NCBI RefSeq assembly: GCF_902806485.1
Contig: NZ_CADCWT010000023.1
Span: forward strand, 1 to 34,703
DNA length: 34,703 bases
Source of the DNA: Candidatus Frankia alpina
Lineage (GTDB): Bacteria > Actinomycetota > Actinomycetes > Frankiales > Frankiaceae
Direction: 5' to 3'
The notes under the pieces are model-generated. The model was not told the origin of the DNA, searched no databases, and saw only the letters and a program-made list of their open reading frames with translations. The position numbers were made by a program, and so were the translations under genes. Shown in pieces: positions 1 to 8,012 of this stretch; positions within the stretch are counted from its first letter, which is position 1; every line of letters starts with the position of its first letter.

Positions 1-53
1 CAACACCACATTGATGTCACGCAAAGCGACGAAACGTTACCGGGAAAGGCTCA
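1..53 (+). repeat. Outer inverted repeat, left copy (53 bp)
   Basis: These 53 bases recur in reverse complement at 34646-34698 with one mismatch (position 7). The core reads GCAAAGCGACGAAACGTTAC. Similarity stops sharply after base 53; the left limit cannot be judged because the window starts here. No coding function is visible. It could be a dispersed intergenic repeat or the end of a larger element; no transposase is seen beside it. Confidence 0.9.
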
Positions 54-1012
54 CTCACGTTACCTGGGTCCGCTGATCGCCCCGATTCCTTGCTCTCGGT
101 CGGCCCCCGCTCGGAACTTGCCCCAAACTTGCCCGGAACCCCCCCGATCCGGAACCTGGCCTCGAGCCCGGAAACTCGCGGCTTGCTGCCCGGGACTTGT
201 GCCGTGGGTCCCGATCGGCCCCAGTCCTAAGGTTTTCCTTACCTTTCCTTGCCTCCTCGGGGCCGCGCCACCCGTCCGCCACCGCAGGCCTTCTCCCCGC
301 TCGGGCCGGCGTCTTTCCACCGAATTCCACCCCGATGCCTTTCCGTCACTGCCTGAGCGACCTGCCCCGCTCGCGTCTGCGTCAGGCCCGGCTCCCGGCC
401 CAGCTGCCCGCCAGTGCCCCCGCTGGGCGCATTTGCTGCTCCCGGCGGGTCCGGGCACCGACCCGAGAGGCGATCGTGCCGGCACCGCCACCTGCCACCT
501 GCTGGTCTCAGGCCGGGCGCTGCCCGCCGCCGGCTACTGTGCAATCCGTCACTACTTGATTACTGAATCGTGCCGAGGTCTAGGGACGGTTTTTCGGCCC
601 GAAACCGTGCTTGGGCCTCGGCATGATCTGGCCGCTATCCGACCGGGAAGGCGGGCCGGTCGGGCCGGGTCGGGGCCGACGGGTGGGATGCGAGACCTGC
701 TGGCCGGCGCGCTGGGGAGGAGGGCTGATGCGGGGCGTCACGATCGGTCGGAGTGTCACCGATAGGGGCACGTTAGGCATCCGAGAAGGCAAAACGTTTC
801 CCGCTCTTAACGCAACGTGTTACCCGAAGCGGGTCGCCATCCTGGGAGGCGGCAGCTACCGTGAGAGCCCTAGCGTCTCAAGCCGTGGTCCGGCGTGGTG
901 TCGGACCTCTCGGGAGGCCCCTCGGTGCCGCAAGTGCGACTACACTAGGAGGCCGGTGCTCGGCTCCTGGAGGGGTCGGTCCCGGACTACCTCCGAGTAA
1001 GCGGGTGGGCGT
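54..1012. other. Gene-free region upstream of the PhoH-like gene
   Basis: About 960 bases without a convincing gene. Open frames occur on both strands, but their translations are Arg/Pro/Ser-rich low-complexity text with no recognisable domain, as expected by chance at this GC content. Bases 100-200 contain loosely repeated GGAACTTGCC/GGGACTTG-like words. The only clear structure is the palindromic element at 567-627. No convincing promoter for the gene at 1013 was found. Confidence 0.6.
567..627 (-). repeat. 61-bp palindromic repeat element, copy 1
   Basis: Imperfect 61-base palindrome running from ATCGTGCCGAGGTC to GCCTCGGCATGAT, with CGGTTTTTCGG near the centre, able to form one long hairpin. 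A second copy of the same length is at 33391-33451. The short flanks also match (CGGCCAG on one side, ATTCNGTA on the other) when this copy is reverse-complemented, so the two copies are inverted to each other. It resembles a REP/MITE-like intergenic element. Confidence 0.85.
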
Positions 1013-2305
1013 GTGCCACGAACGCATGTCGTCGACACAAGCGTGCTGCTTTCTGATCCTGGCGCGCTGCTGCGGTTCGCGGAGCACAATGTCGTGCTCC
1101 CCCTCGTCGTCATAGGAGAGCTGGAGGGCAAGAGGAACCACCCGGAACTGGGCTGGTTCGCCCGGGAGGCCCTGCGCCTGCTGGACGACCTGCGCATCCG
1201 GCACGGTCGCCTCGACCAGCCCATCCCGCTGGCGGGTGGGGGAACGCTTCGGGTGGAACTTAATCACACCGATGCGGCCGTGCTTCCACCGGGGTTCCGG
1301 GTGGACACGAACGACTCGCGGATCCTGTGTGTCGCGATGAACCTCGCCAGCGAAGGCGCGGACGTCGTGCTCGTCACCAAGGACCTCCCGCTGCGGGTTA
1401 AGGCCTCGGTGCTGGGTTTGCCGGCGGAGGAGTACCAGGCGCTGTCGCCGGTGGACACCGGCTTCTCGGGCATGGCGGAGCTCACCGTCGCCCAGGAGGA
1501 CCTGGACCGGCTCTACTCCCGCGAGTACACGGAGATCCTGGAGGCCGCCGACCTGCCATGCCACACCGGCCTGGTGCTCACCACGGCGGGGGGCAGCGCC
1601 TCGGCGCTCGGCCGGGTGACGGCGGACAAGCAGGTCCGGCTGGTGCGCGGTGACCGGGACGCCTTCGGGCTGCATGGGCGTTCCGCGGAGCAGCGGGTGG
1701 CACTCGACCTGCTGCTCGACCCGGATGTCGGCATCGTCTCGCTCGGCGGTCGGGCCGGCACGGGCAAGTCCGCGCTGGCCCTGTGCGCGGGGCTGGAGGC
1801 GGTGATGGAGCGTCGGGCCCATCGGCGGGTCGTCGTCTTCCGGCCGCTCTACGCCGTCGGCGGGCAGGATCTCGGCTACCTACCGGGCAGCGAGAACGAG
1901 AAGATGGCGCCCTGGGCGCAGGCCGTGTTCGACACGCTCGGTGCCCTGGTCTCGCAGGAGGTGGTCGAGGAGGTCGTCGACCGGGGGATGCTGGAGGTGC
2001 TCCCGCTCACCCACATCCGCGGGCGGTCGCTGCACGACGCCTTCGTGATTCTGGACGAGGCGCAGTCGCTGGAGCGTGGGGTGCTGCTAACCGTCCTGTC
2101 CCGGCTGGGGCAGGGGTCCCGGGTGGTGCTCACCCACGATGTGGCGCAGCGCAACAACCTGCGGGTCGGTCGGCATGACGGAGTCGCGTCCGTCATCGAG
2201 ACGCTCAAGGGCCACCCGCTGTTCGCGCACGTCACCCTCACCCGCTCGGAGCGTTCGCCGATCGCGGCGCTCGTGACCACGATGCTGGAGGACCTGGTCA
2301 TCTGA
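1013..2305 (+). CDS. PIN domain-PhoH family ATPase (PhoH2-like)
   Basis: A 430-residue protein joining an N-terminal PIN ribonuclease domain to a C-terminal PhoH-type P-loop ATPase, the PhoH2 architecture in which ATP-driven RNA unwinding and cleavage are linked. PIN acidic residues are visible at D8 (VVDTSVLL), E36 (IGELEG), D101 (NDSRIL) and D124 (LVTKD). The ATPase has Walker A GRAGTGKS at 246-253 and Walker B VILDEAQ at 345-351. Length fits the family. The GTG at 1013 places the PIN motif eight residues in, as usual; GGGTGGG lies just upstream. A strong hairpin follows the stop, so it appears monocistronic. Family assignment is firm; the cellular role is inferred from the family. Confidence 0.93.
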   Translation: MPRTHVVDTSVLLSDPGALLRFAEHNVVLPLVVIGELEGKRNHPELGWFAREALRLLDDLRIRHGRLDQPIPLAGGGTLRVELNHTDAAVLPPGFRVDTNDSRILCVAMNLASEGADVVLVTKDLPLRVKASVLGLPAEEYQALSPVDTGFSGMAELTVAQEDLDRLYSREYTEILEAADLPCHTGLVLTTAGGSASALGRVTADKQVRLVRGDRDAFGLHGRSAEQRVALDLLLDPDVGIVSLGGRAGTGKSALALCAGLEAVMERRAHRRVVVFRPLYAVGGQDLGYLPGSENEKMAPWAQAVFDTLGALVSQEVVEEVVDRGMLEVLPLTHIRGRSLHDAFVILDEAQSLERGVLLTVLSRLGQGSRVVLTHDVAQRNNLRVGRHDGVASVIETLKGHPLFAHVTLTRSERSPIAALVTTMLEDLVI

Positions 2306-2315
2306 CGGCTGCACC

Positions 2316-2343
2316 CGGACCGGGCCCGCGCTGGCCCGGTCCG
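2316..2343 (+). terminator. Hairpin terminator after the PhoH-like gene
   Basis: A perfect 11-bp inverted repeat (CGGACCGGGCC / GGCCCGGTCCG) with a six-base loop begins 10 bases after the stop at 2305. There is no T-run, as is common in high-GC actinobacteria. It separates this gene from msrA. Confidence 0.75.
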
Positions 2344-2404
2344 CGGGAACGCCCGGCCGCTCTGGGGGGGTTGTCAGAGGAGATACTCATCGGAGATGGC
2401 ACAG

Positions 2405-3100
2405 ATGTTCTTCGGTCGTCATAAGACCACGCTGCCCACGCCCGAGGAGGCGCTCCCGGGCCGGGACCACCCGGTGTTCGTGGGTGACTCCCGGCACACC
2501 GTCCTCGGCACTTCGTTCACCGGGCCGTTCCCTGACGGGCTGGAGTCCGCCGTGTTCGGCCTGGGTTGTTTCTGGGGCGCGGAGCGCGCGTTCTGGCGGA
2601 TACCCGGCGTGTATACGACCGCGGTCGGCTACGCCGGCGGGTCCACTCCGAATCCGACGTACGAGGAGGTGTGTTCCGGCCAGACCGGGCACACCGAGGC
2701 GGTCCTGGTCGTGTTCGACCCGGCGAAGGTCTCCTACGCCGAGCTGCTGAAGGCGTTCTGGGAGGGGCACGATCCGATCCAGGGCATGCGCCAGGGCAAC
2801 GACGTCGGCACTCAGTACCGTTCGGCGATCTACACGACGTCCGACGCGCAGGCCGCGGCGGCCGGCGTGAGCCGGGACGGGTTCGAGAAGGTCCTGCAGG
2901 GGGCGGGCTTCGGCCCGATCACCACCGAGATCGCCCCGGCCGGCACGTTCTACCTCGCCGAGGAGTACCACCAGCAGTATCTGTCCGACGCCAAGAACCC
3001 CTACGGCTACTGCGGCCTCGGCGGCACGGGTCTGTCAACATGTGCCCCATGGCCAGAGCCGGAATCTACGTCCGAATCAGCGAGGACCGGGGAGGGGTAG
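2405..3100 (+). CDS. msrA: Peptide methionine sulfoxide reductase MsrA with element-altered C-terminus
   Basis: Reduces methionine-S-sulfoxide in oxidised proteins. The catalytic motif GCFWG is at 54-58 (C55), followed by typical MsrA sequence to [14 protein letters not shown] 2405 is chosen because family members begin MF and GGAG lies nine bases upstream; ATG 2396 is an alternative. The first resolving cysteine is C203. After LS (residue 211) the reading frame enters element DNA and ends [13 protein letters not shown]..., a 20-residue foreign tail to the stop at 3098-3100. The native ending (SCPVGVAAVG...) is displaced to 21514-21588. The foreign tail supplies a cysteine at C213, one residue beyond the native C212, so the enzyme may stay functional. 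The last 61 bases overlap the integrase gene. Confidence 0.93.
   Translation: MFFGRHKTTLPTPEEALPGRDHPVFVGDSRHTVLGTSFTGPFPDGLESAVFGLGCFWGAERAFWRIPGVYTTAVGYAGGSTPNPTYEEVCSGQTGHTEAVLVVFDPAKVSYAELLKAFWEGHDPIQGMRQGNDVGTQYRSAIYTTSDAQAAAAGVSRDGFEKVLQGAGFGPITTEIAPAGTFYLAEEYHQQYLSDAKNPYGYCGLGGTGLSTCAPWPEPESTSESARTGEG
3003..3047 (+). other. attL: left attachment site in msrA
   Basis: Junction of msrA DNA on the left and element DNA on the right. GGCACGGG at 3023-3030 is shared with attR (21514-21521), and the next bases (T/C then CT) nearly match. To the right, CACGGGTCTGTCAACATGTG mirrors the sequence left of attR, which shows it to be an attP arm. Crossover lies within the shared octamer, most likely at GG 3023-3024, the centre of the attP symmetry. 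Inferred by comparing the two junctions. Confidence 0.85.
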
Positions 3101-4461
3101 GACTAGGCGTCGCCCGGCAGGAAGCAGACTGCCGGGCCCTCTGCGCCCGCAAGGAGTGGGACGTCGTTGACGTCTACTCGGACAACGACACCAGCGCATA
3201 CTCCGGCCGCCCGCGACCGGAGTGGGACCGGTTGGTGTCAGACATCCGGGGTGGCGCCATCGATGCCGTCGCGTGCTGGCACGTCGATCGGCTCACGCGA
3301 CATCCCCGTGAACTAGAAGACGTTATCGACCTCGCGGACCGGCTTGGCCTGGAGCTGGCTACGGCCACGGGGGAGATCGACCTCGTTACCCCGACCGGGC
3401 GCATGGTGCCCAGGATCCTGGGCGCCGCCGCCCGGCACGAGTCCGAGCACAAGGCTGAACGTCAGCGCCGTCAGCGCCGCCAAGCCGCCGAGGCGGGCCG
3501 GCCGAATGGAGGGGGCACCCGTCCGTTCGGCTACGAATCCGACTTCGTCACTGTTCGGGAGTCCGAGGCCGCGGTCATCCGCGAGGTCGCAGGCCGGGCC
3601 CTGGCGGGCGAGTCGCTGTCCAGCGTCGCGCGCCACCTCGCCGAGCGAGGAGTCACGACCCCGATGGGCGGACAGCGGCAACCGAGGACGCTGCGGACGA
3701 TGCTCGCCGCGGCACGCATCTCGGGCCGGCGAGAGCACAAGCCGCGGGCATCCGGGGCGAAGGGCACCCGTCCGCTGATCGGTGAAATCGTGGCCGACGC
3801 GTTGTGGCCGTCGATCATCTCACCCGAGCACTCCGACCAGCTTCGGGCAATGCTGTCCGGTCGCACTCTGGCTGCGGCGACCGGCCGGACCTACCTTCTG
3901 TCCGGCATTCTCCGGTGTGGGCTGTGTAAGGGACGGATGTCCGGCCGTCCGCGTTCTGGCGTTCCGCGCTACGTCTGCCCAAACATGCCGGGTGGGAAGA
4001 CATGCGGACGGGTGGCGACCAACGCTGCACGCACTGACGACCATGTACGTGACCTCGTCCTGGTGGCTCTAGAAGACCCTGGTTTTGTCGATCGGCTCCA
4101 CGCCATCGCTGAGGTTGATCCAGAGGTTCGCCGCGCGGTTGTCCAGGACGAGCGGCGCCTTGAGGAGCTTGCCGTGGAGTGGGCCGACGGCGAGATCAGC
4201 CGCGCCGAGTGGAAGACCGCGCGGGAACGGATCGAAAGCAGGCTCACGACGAATCGGCGGCGCCTCACCCGCGTCGCTGCGGCGAGATCGCTGGAGGGGA
4301 TGACCGGGTCGTATGACGAGTTGCTGGCCGAGTGGGATCGTCGAAACGACGCTCAGCGCCGCGCCGTCGTCACCGCGACACTCATAAAGGTGGTCGTTAA
4401 GCCGGCTGACCCGCGGCGCCGATGGGATCCGGATCGGTTCGATCCGGAATGGCGAGTTTAG
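3040..4461 (+). CDS. int: Large serine recombinase (AICE integrase)
   Basis: A 473-residue large serine integrase. The N-terminal resolvase domain has the nucleophile S14 in IYVRISED and the downstream [13 protein letters not shown] segment with catalytic-domain arginines. A recombinase domain follows (about 155-260), then a zinc ribbon with C293, C296, C313 and C322, and a coiled-coil-rich C-terminus, the usual order. ATG 3040 or 3049 can serve as start; no strong ribosome-binding site precedes either, and ATG 3040 lies within the attP right arm. It overlaps the end of altered msrA by 61 bases, so in the integrated state it probably depends on msrA transcription. It catalyses attP x attB integration; excision would need a directionality factor. 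Confidence 0.94.
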   Translation: MCPMARAGIYVRISEDRGGVGLGVARQEADCRALCARKEWDVVDVYSDNDTSAYSGRPRPEWDRLVSDIRGGAIDAVACWHVDRLTRHPRELEDVIDLADRLGLELATATGEIDLVTPTGRMVPRILGAAARHESEHKAERQRRQRRQAAEAGRPNGGGTRPFGYESDFVTVRESEAAVIREVAGRALAGESLSSVARHLAERGVTTPMGGQRQPRTLRTMLAAARISGRREHKPRASGAKGTRPLIGEIVADALWPSIISPEHSDQLRAMLSGRTLAAATGRTYLLSGILRCGLCKGRMSGRPRSGVPRYVCPNMPGGKTCGRVATNAARTDDHVRDLVLVALEDPGFVDRLHAIAEVDPEVRRAVVQDERRLEELAVEWADGEISRAEWKTARERIESRLTTNRRRLTRVAAARSLEGMTGSYDELLAEWDRRNDAQRRAVVTATLIKVVVKPADPRRRWDPDRFDPEWRV

Positions 4462-4539
4462 GTGCCTGTCTGCGTGGCGTCCGGCTGCACGACGCGGCCG
4501 ACGTCACGCCTCTGTCTAGGCACAGATGCGCCCTTGGCA

Positions 4540-5079
4540 TCAGCTTGCCCGGATCTGATCACTTGTGATCAGTTGGTCGATCCCGATGAACTTGGTGGCC
4601 ACCAGGAGACCGGCGTCATGTACATGCACGCCGGAGTGGCTCGCGCTGGCGTCGGTGAGAATCCAAGGGGTGAGGTCTCGTTCGAAGGCGTCAACCGCCG
4701 TCTTAAGAACGCAGCTATTCGTGTCTATTCCGCAAATGTAGAGATCTGTCCACCCGTGTTCCTTGACGACTGCGACACCCTCTTCGTTGAAAAGCGAGTA
4801 AATCGTCTTGTCGATGACCGCTGTCGCCTTTGCTGCACAGAGAGATAGTTCCTCGACGATATCGATGGCAGGGGAATCGCGAAGCTCCGTCCACCGCATA
4901 AGGCGTTCATACTGGCTGCCCGGAGGATTTAGGTAGCGAGTGAAGATCGTGTCACCGCCGGAAGCCTGCCAGCGTTCGACAAGGTCGACGATAGTAGGGA
5001 CCACCGGCGATGAGAACTCGCTCAGAAACCCGTTCTGTACATCGACCACGACCAGGACCGACGGCGCGTTTCCCATCAC
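4540..5079 (-). CDS. Isochorismatase-like cysteine hydrolase
   Basis: A 179-residue alpha/beta hydrolase of the isochorismatase/nicotinamidase family. The catalytic triad is visible: D13 (VVVDVQNGF), K91 (VIDKTIYS) and C123 (CGIDTNSC). Length matches single-domain members. Start GTG 5079 overlaps the stop of the upstream regulator gene (GTGA); ATG 5076-5074 is also possible, and AAGGAA precedes both. It is the second gene of a leftward pair with the XRE-type regulator, so it may act on a small molecule linked to that regulator; this is inference and the substrate is unknown. Its GC content looks lower than the transfer genes, suggesting separate acquisition. A perfect palindrome CTGATCACTTGTGATCAG (4555-4572) lies in its 3' end. 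Confidence 0.88.
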   Translation of the reverse strand: MMGNAPSVLVVVDVQNGFLSEFSSPVVPTIVDLVERWQASGGDTIFTRYLNPPGSQYERLMRWTELRDSPAIDIVEELSLCAAKATAVIDKTIYSLFNEEGVAVVKEHGWTDLYICGIDTNSCVLKTAVDAFERDLTPWILTDASASHSGVHVHDAGLLVATKFIGIDQLITSDQIRAS

Positions 5080-6275
5080 TGACCAGCTTCCTTGAGGATT
5101 TCCACTGCTTGCCCTAGATGGCGAGAAAGACCGCTTGTCTCGATGATAGCCTCACGCATGGATCTGTGCTGAGAGGTCTCCTGTGGCCGTTCCGTCGTGA
5201 GGCGTGACCGGACTCCCCGAAGGAACCGCCAACCATATTTCTCCGGCACCTCGGGGTCTCTGCCCCGCTCGACCTCGGACCGGATGTAATTGCAGTAGGA
5301 CCACGCCGCCTGTGCGGACAACTCGCACGCGATCAGGTCGTTCTCTGCCAAGGCTCGGCCCGGTGCGGTGGGGTGGTAGACGACGCCCGACCATGAGGCG
5401 AACCCGAATGAGATCCCCCGCATGCCGAAGTCGACGATTTCCGGATGGTCAAACCCATCGCGCATCAGGGCTTGCTCGATCAGTTCAGCGTGGGCGAGTG
5501 AGGGGATCTCCGCACCATCGGACGTCAGGACGCGGGGGATACACAAGAGGCGCAGCGCGGTCTCGCGATTCAATCCGTCCAAAGGCAAGTCACGCACCCA
5601 ATAGGAACTCAGGACATACGGCGGATCGGCCAACGTCCCCCCGGTGATTTCCTCAAGGTTCTGTGTTACTCCGCCGATGTGTCTGGGGTAGGAAGTGCGT
5701 CGCCAGACTGCGATTTCGGCTATCGATTTCGGCGTGAGATCTTCCACGAGATGGTAGACGACAGTTCCATGCGGCCAGACGTAAAGGGTACAGACCCCGT
5801 CGGCCTCCATATCGTCGACAGGCACTTCATGGCAATCGGTCCACTGGTCGACAGCTCGACTGCAATTCTTCGCAAGGCTTGCCGCCGCTTCGGCGCCCAC
5901 GAAAGCTGGGATGAACTTGTGACTTGTCAGTGTGAAGGCGGCGGAGTCCGGGGTTTGATTTATTCCGCCGAAGAGGTCGTGTGCCGACCGTTCGAAGAAC
6001 TGGCAGTAGAGCCTCCTGTAGAAGGCGTCAGGGTTTCTGACCTGACCAGATTCGAGGCGGTAGATCTGTTTCCGAATATTTTCCTCGCCCGGCGACGGCC
6101 ACTGCCGAGCCTGACAGAAAAGGTGCATCTCCTTGGCAAGCCGGGGCCGCCCCCAGCCACGAGAACGTCGTAACGCTTCCAATACGCGATTGGGAGTCCG
6201 ACCAGCGGCGGTCGTTCCGGTGTCCGCACGGGATGTCCCTCTGTCCATGCCGGATGTCCCCATGTCCATGGACAT
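5076..6275 (-). CDS. XRE-type helix-turn-helix regulator with large C-terminal domain
   Basis: A 399-residue protein with an N-terminal DNA-binding region (about 27-100: NRVLEALRRSRGWGRPRLAK, then IYRLESGQVRNPDAFYRRLY), resembling actinobacterial XRE-family regulators with long effector-like C-terminal domains. The rest has no domain I can name. The first 25 residues are repetitive (MSMDMGTSGMDRGTSRADTG) and probably disordered. ATG 6275 is preceded by GGGGAGGA eight bases upstream, which supports this start. It is translationally coupled to the isochorismatase-like gene and sits between integrase and the GntR repressor. It probably helps control excision or transfer, but this rests on position only. 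GC content looks lower than in the neighbouring transfer genes. Confidence 0.8.
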   Translation of the reverse strand: MSMDMGTSGMDRGTSRADTGTTAAGRTPNRVLEALRRSRGWGRPRLAKEMHLFCQARQWPSPGEENIRKQIYRLESGQVRNPDAFYRRLYCQFFERSAHDLFGGINQTPDSAAFTLTSHKFIPAFVGAEAAASLAKNCSRAVDQWTDCHEVPVDDMEADGVCTLYVWPHGTVVYHLVEDLTPKSIAEIAVWRRTSYPRHIGGVTQNLEEITGGTLADPPYVLSSYWVRDLPLDGLNRETALRLLCIPRVLTSDGAEIPSLAHAELIEQALMRDGFDHPEIVDFGMRGISFGFASWSGVVYHPTAPGRALAENDLIACELSAQAAWSYCNYIRSEVERGRDPEVPEKYGWRFLRGVRSRLTTERPQETSQHRSMREAIIETSGLSRHLGQAVEILKEAGQ

Positions 6276-6350
6276 CGGCGCTGTCCTCCCCTGTCCTCGC
6301 TGTCATCTTTTGCCGCTGCCGAAGAACCAGCAACCTGTACCACATGGCAC

Positions 6351-6713
6351 TCAGGGACCTGATGGACCGCTTCCGCCCCGTTCCGTCTCCAGATCAGCGA
6401 CTCGTCGACGAAGCTGCTCGACCTCTCGCTCCAGGTTCTCGACTCTGTCGAGTGCGTCAGGACCGATGTCGGGCTGCGAGGGTGCCTTGATCACGTAGAC
6501 GCCCTTGCCGGGTTGTCCCGCGACCACGCCCTCAGTCCGTAGCTCACGGATCGCCGCACGGACAACGGTGCTCGACACGTCGTAGATCGCCATGAGGTCC
6601 GTAGTCGATGGCAGACGTGTCTCTTTCTCGACGGGATACGTGCCATTAAGGATCTTGGATCGTAGATCATCCGCAACCTGCTGGTAGGCCGGTTGGCCGG
6701 TGACGGCGGTCAA
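6351..6713 (-). CDS. GntR-family repressor, KorSA-like
   Basis: A 120-residue winged-helix protein: PAYQQVADDLRSKILNGTYP, then LPSTTDLMAIYDVSSTVVRAAIRELRTEG and a wing strand GKGVYVIK, followed by a C-terminal coiled coil (VENLEREVEQLRRRVADLE) likely used for dimerisation in place of a ligand domain. TTG 6713 is chosen because GAGGGG lies eight bases upstream; upstream GTG codons at 6761 or 6722 could also serve. In pSAM2 the GntR protein KorSA represses transfer genes. Here the gene diverges from the transfer operon across a region of GTGCAC palindromes, so the same role is inferred. Confidence 0.88.
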   Translation of the reverse strand: MTAVTGQPAYQQVADDLRSKILNGTYPVEKETRLPSTTDLMAIYDVSSTVVRAAIRELRTEGVVAGQPGKGVYVIKAPSQPDIGPDALDRVENLEREVEQLRRRVADLETERGGSGPSGP

Positions 6714-6764
6714 GGTGGACACCCCTCGGTCGCAGTGAAGAGCTTCATGCACCTGCAACACCTA

Positions 6765-6829
6765 GTGCACCACAGACGCTTCCCAAGATTCGGGTTGACA
6801 TCCATATGCACATGGTGCACAGTGTGCAC
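6765..6829 (+). promoter_or_regulatory. Divergent promoter region with GTGCAC palindromic operators
   Basis: Between the GntR gene and the transfer operon lie a TTGACA -35-like hexamer (6795-6800) with only a weak -10 (CACAGT at 6818), and three GTGCAC words. Two form palindromes: TGCACATGGTGCA (6807-6819) and GTGCACAGTGTGCAC (6815-6829, seven-base arms around G). The third is at 6765-6770. The palindromes overlap the expected -10 zone of the rightward promoter, as a repressor site would. The GntR product is the likely binder by analogy with KorSA; this is inference. Confidence 0.65.
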
Positions 6830-6903
6830 ATGAGTGGACCCCGACGCTCGCCGGCAAGCACCGCGCCGGGGTCCTAGATCCGCCCCCCACTGGAGGTCAG
6901 ACC

Positions 6904-7041
6904 TTGTTCAAGCATGCCTTCTCCCGGCCGCTGCCGGGTTCGGATGGCGACCGGCCGTGGCCGACGCTGCCGAACGACCCGGAGCCGAAGCGGTGGACCG
7001 TGATCCTCGACGGCAAGCGCACGTCGGGCGGTGTCCGCTGA
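6904..7041 (+). CDS. Small hypothetical protein, first gene of transfer operon
   Basis: A 45-residue protein (MFKHAFSRPLPGSDGDRPWP...DGKRTSGGVR) starting at TTG 6904, with GGAGG at 6892-6896 and eight bases of spacing. I recognise no domain. Its stop overlaps the ATG of the next gene by one base (TGATG), as in a coupled operon. It is the first reading frame after the operator region. The good ribosome-binding site and tight coupling support it; the TTG start and small size limit confidence. Confidence 0.55.
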   Translation: MFKHAFSRPLPGSDGDRPWPTLPNDPEPKRWTVILDGKRTSGGVR

Positions 7042-7211
7042 TGTCGCGCTTCGCCCGTGTCCGCTGGTTGACCTGCAGCCGGTGCCGCGCCTCCTACACC
7101 TCCGAGCAGGGCCACCGCTGCCCGCGGGACCGCCGGCCCGCCCGGGTCGTCCGCCCGCAGTCCACGTCGACGCCGCCGCAGGGCCGCGCCGATGGCGCGT
7201 CGGGCCGGTGA
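7041..7211 (+). CDS. Small zinc-ribbon-like protein
   Basis: A 56-residue basic protein with TCSRC (C12, C15) and a further HRC (H26, C27), a possible single zinc site, followed by an Arg/Pro-rich tail. ATG 7041 overlaps the previous stop by one base, and its own stop overlaps the next start (GTGA). Small zinc-ribbon proteins of this sort are common in AICE transfer operons; the function is unknown. The conserved cysteine spacing and operon position support it as a real gene. Confidence 0.6.
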   Translation: MSRFARVRWLTCSRCRASYTSEQGHRCPRDRRPARVVRPQSTSTPPQGRADGASGR

Positions 7212-7645
7212 ACGCGATGACCACCCTCAACACCACCACGTCGGTCAGTGACCGGCAGGCCGCCGCGTTGCGCGCGGGCCTGGTCCTGCTTTCTCGAGTC
7301 GGTGACACCGCCGCCTTCTACCTCACCTTCGACGCCCCGACCTACGACACGGCACCCACGCTGAACGCCCTCATCGCCGACCGCACCCCCCGGGACAAGC
7401 GATCCGCGGCCGCCACGGACACGGCCCGCCTCACGGACTTGCGCTTCGTCGCGATCGCCCTAGACACGCCCCTCAATGATGTCCGCGACTACGACGACGG
7501 GGTGACCGTGAGCATCGCCGTCCGCCTCGTGATCGACGGGGTCGATGTCCGGGTGTGGACGCCGTTGACCGACTCAGTGACGATCTCCTTCGCCCGCGCC
7601 CTGGTCCTGGTCCCCACCGTCGTACCGACGGGAGCCACGGCATGA
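7208..7645 (+). CDS. Hypothetical protein of transfer operon
   Basis: About 145 residues from GTG 7208 (142 from ATG 7217). The sequence is Thr/Asp-rich with beta-strand-like hydrophobic stretches (DGVTVSIAVRLVIDGVDVRVWTP) and no signal peptide or membrane segment. I do not recognise a family. It is joined on both sides by four-base stop-start overlaps, so it is probably co-translated with its neighbours. It ends 4.3 kb before the FtsK-type gene; a role in transfer or spread is suggested only by position. Confidence 0.7.
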   Translation: MNAMTTLNTTTSVSDRQAAALRAGLVLLSRVGDTAAFYLTFDAPTYDTAPTLNALIADRTPRDKRSAAATDTARLTDLRFVAIALDTPLNDVRDYDDGVTVSIAVRLVIDGVDVRVWTPLTDSVTISFARALVLVPTVVPTGATA

Positions 7646-7833
7646 GCGCCTACCTCGACACGCTGCGCGGCCCGACCGTCCGGGAGCTGCGCGCGATCGC
7701 CGCCGAGTGGCCGGCGATCGCCGTCGACCTCGCCGACCTCGACCGCCAGATCCGCCTACTCGACACCCCCACCCCCCAGGACCTTTCCACCGCCGCGCCG
7801 GTCCTGATCGTCCGTGTGCAGGAGGCCGCGTGA
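7642..7833 (+). CDS. Small hypothetical protein
   Basis: A 63-residue acidic, helix-rich protein (MSAYLDTLRGPTVRELRAIA...DLDRQIRLLDTP). ATG 7642 overlaps the previous stop (ATGA), and the stop overlaps the next ATG (TGATG). No domain is recognised. The LADLDRQIRLLD segment could form a short amphipathic helix. Coupling and codon use typical of the operon support it as coding. Confidence 0.65.
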   Translation: MSAYLDTLRGPTVRELRAIAAEWPAIAVDLADLDRQIRLLDTPTPQDLSTAAPVLIVRVQEAA

Positions 7834-8012
7834 TGCCCCCCACCGACCCCGGCGACATCCGCACCGGCGCGGTCCGACTCGCCGGCCAGGCCCTCGAAGG
7901 CGCCGCCCTGATCGTTGGCGGCACCGGACAGGGCAAGTCCAACGCCCTCTGGCTCCTCACCGCCCTCGCGGCCCACCTGGCCCCCGTCGACGGACAGCAG
8001 GTCGTCCGATGA
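7833..8012 (+). CDS. 59-residue P-loop miniprotein
   Basis: A 59-residue protein whose centre reads ALIVGGTGQGKSNALWLLT, a complete Walker A motif of FtsK/HerA style, followed by LAAHLAP. There is no Walker B and no room for an ATPase core. It is tied to both neighbours by start-stop overlaps, so it looks like a retained separate gene. Whether it is a degenerate remnant of an FtsK-like translocase or a small regulator is open. After the stop the next gene runs in another frame and does not continue an ATPase, so a simple frameshift does not explain it. Confidence 0.6.
   Translation: MPPTDPGDIRTGAVRLAGQALEGAALIVGGTGQGKSNALWLLTALAAHLAPVDGQQVVR

Noticed and set aside
55..792. Several overlapping open frames on both strands in the first 800 bases
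   Set aside because: Translations are Arg/Pro/Ser-rich and domainless on both strands, as expected from high GC content; no ribosome-binding site or family feature supports any of them.
4555..4572. Palindrome CTGATCACTTGTGATCAG as an operator
   Set aside because: It is perfect but lies within the 3' coding end of the isochorismatase-like gene, without a promoter nearby; related TGATCA words occur elsewhere by chance.
6830..6877. 15-codon frame (MSGPRRSPASTAPGS) just after the operators as a leader peptide
   Set aside because: Its ATG would lie at or before the expected transcription start of the TTGACA promoter, and no ribosome-binding site is present.
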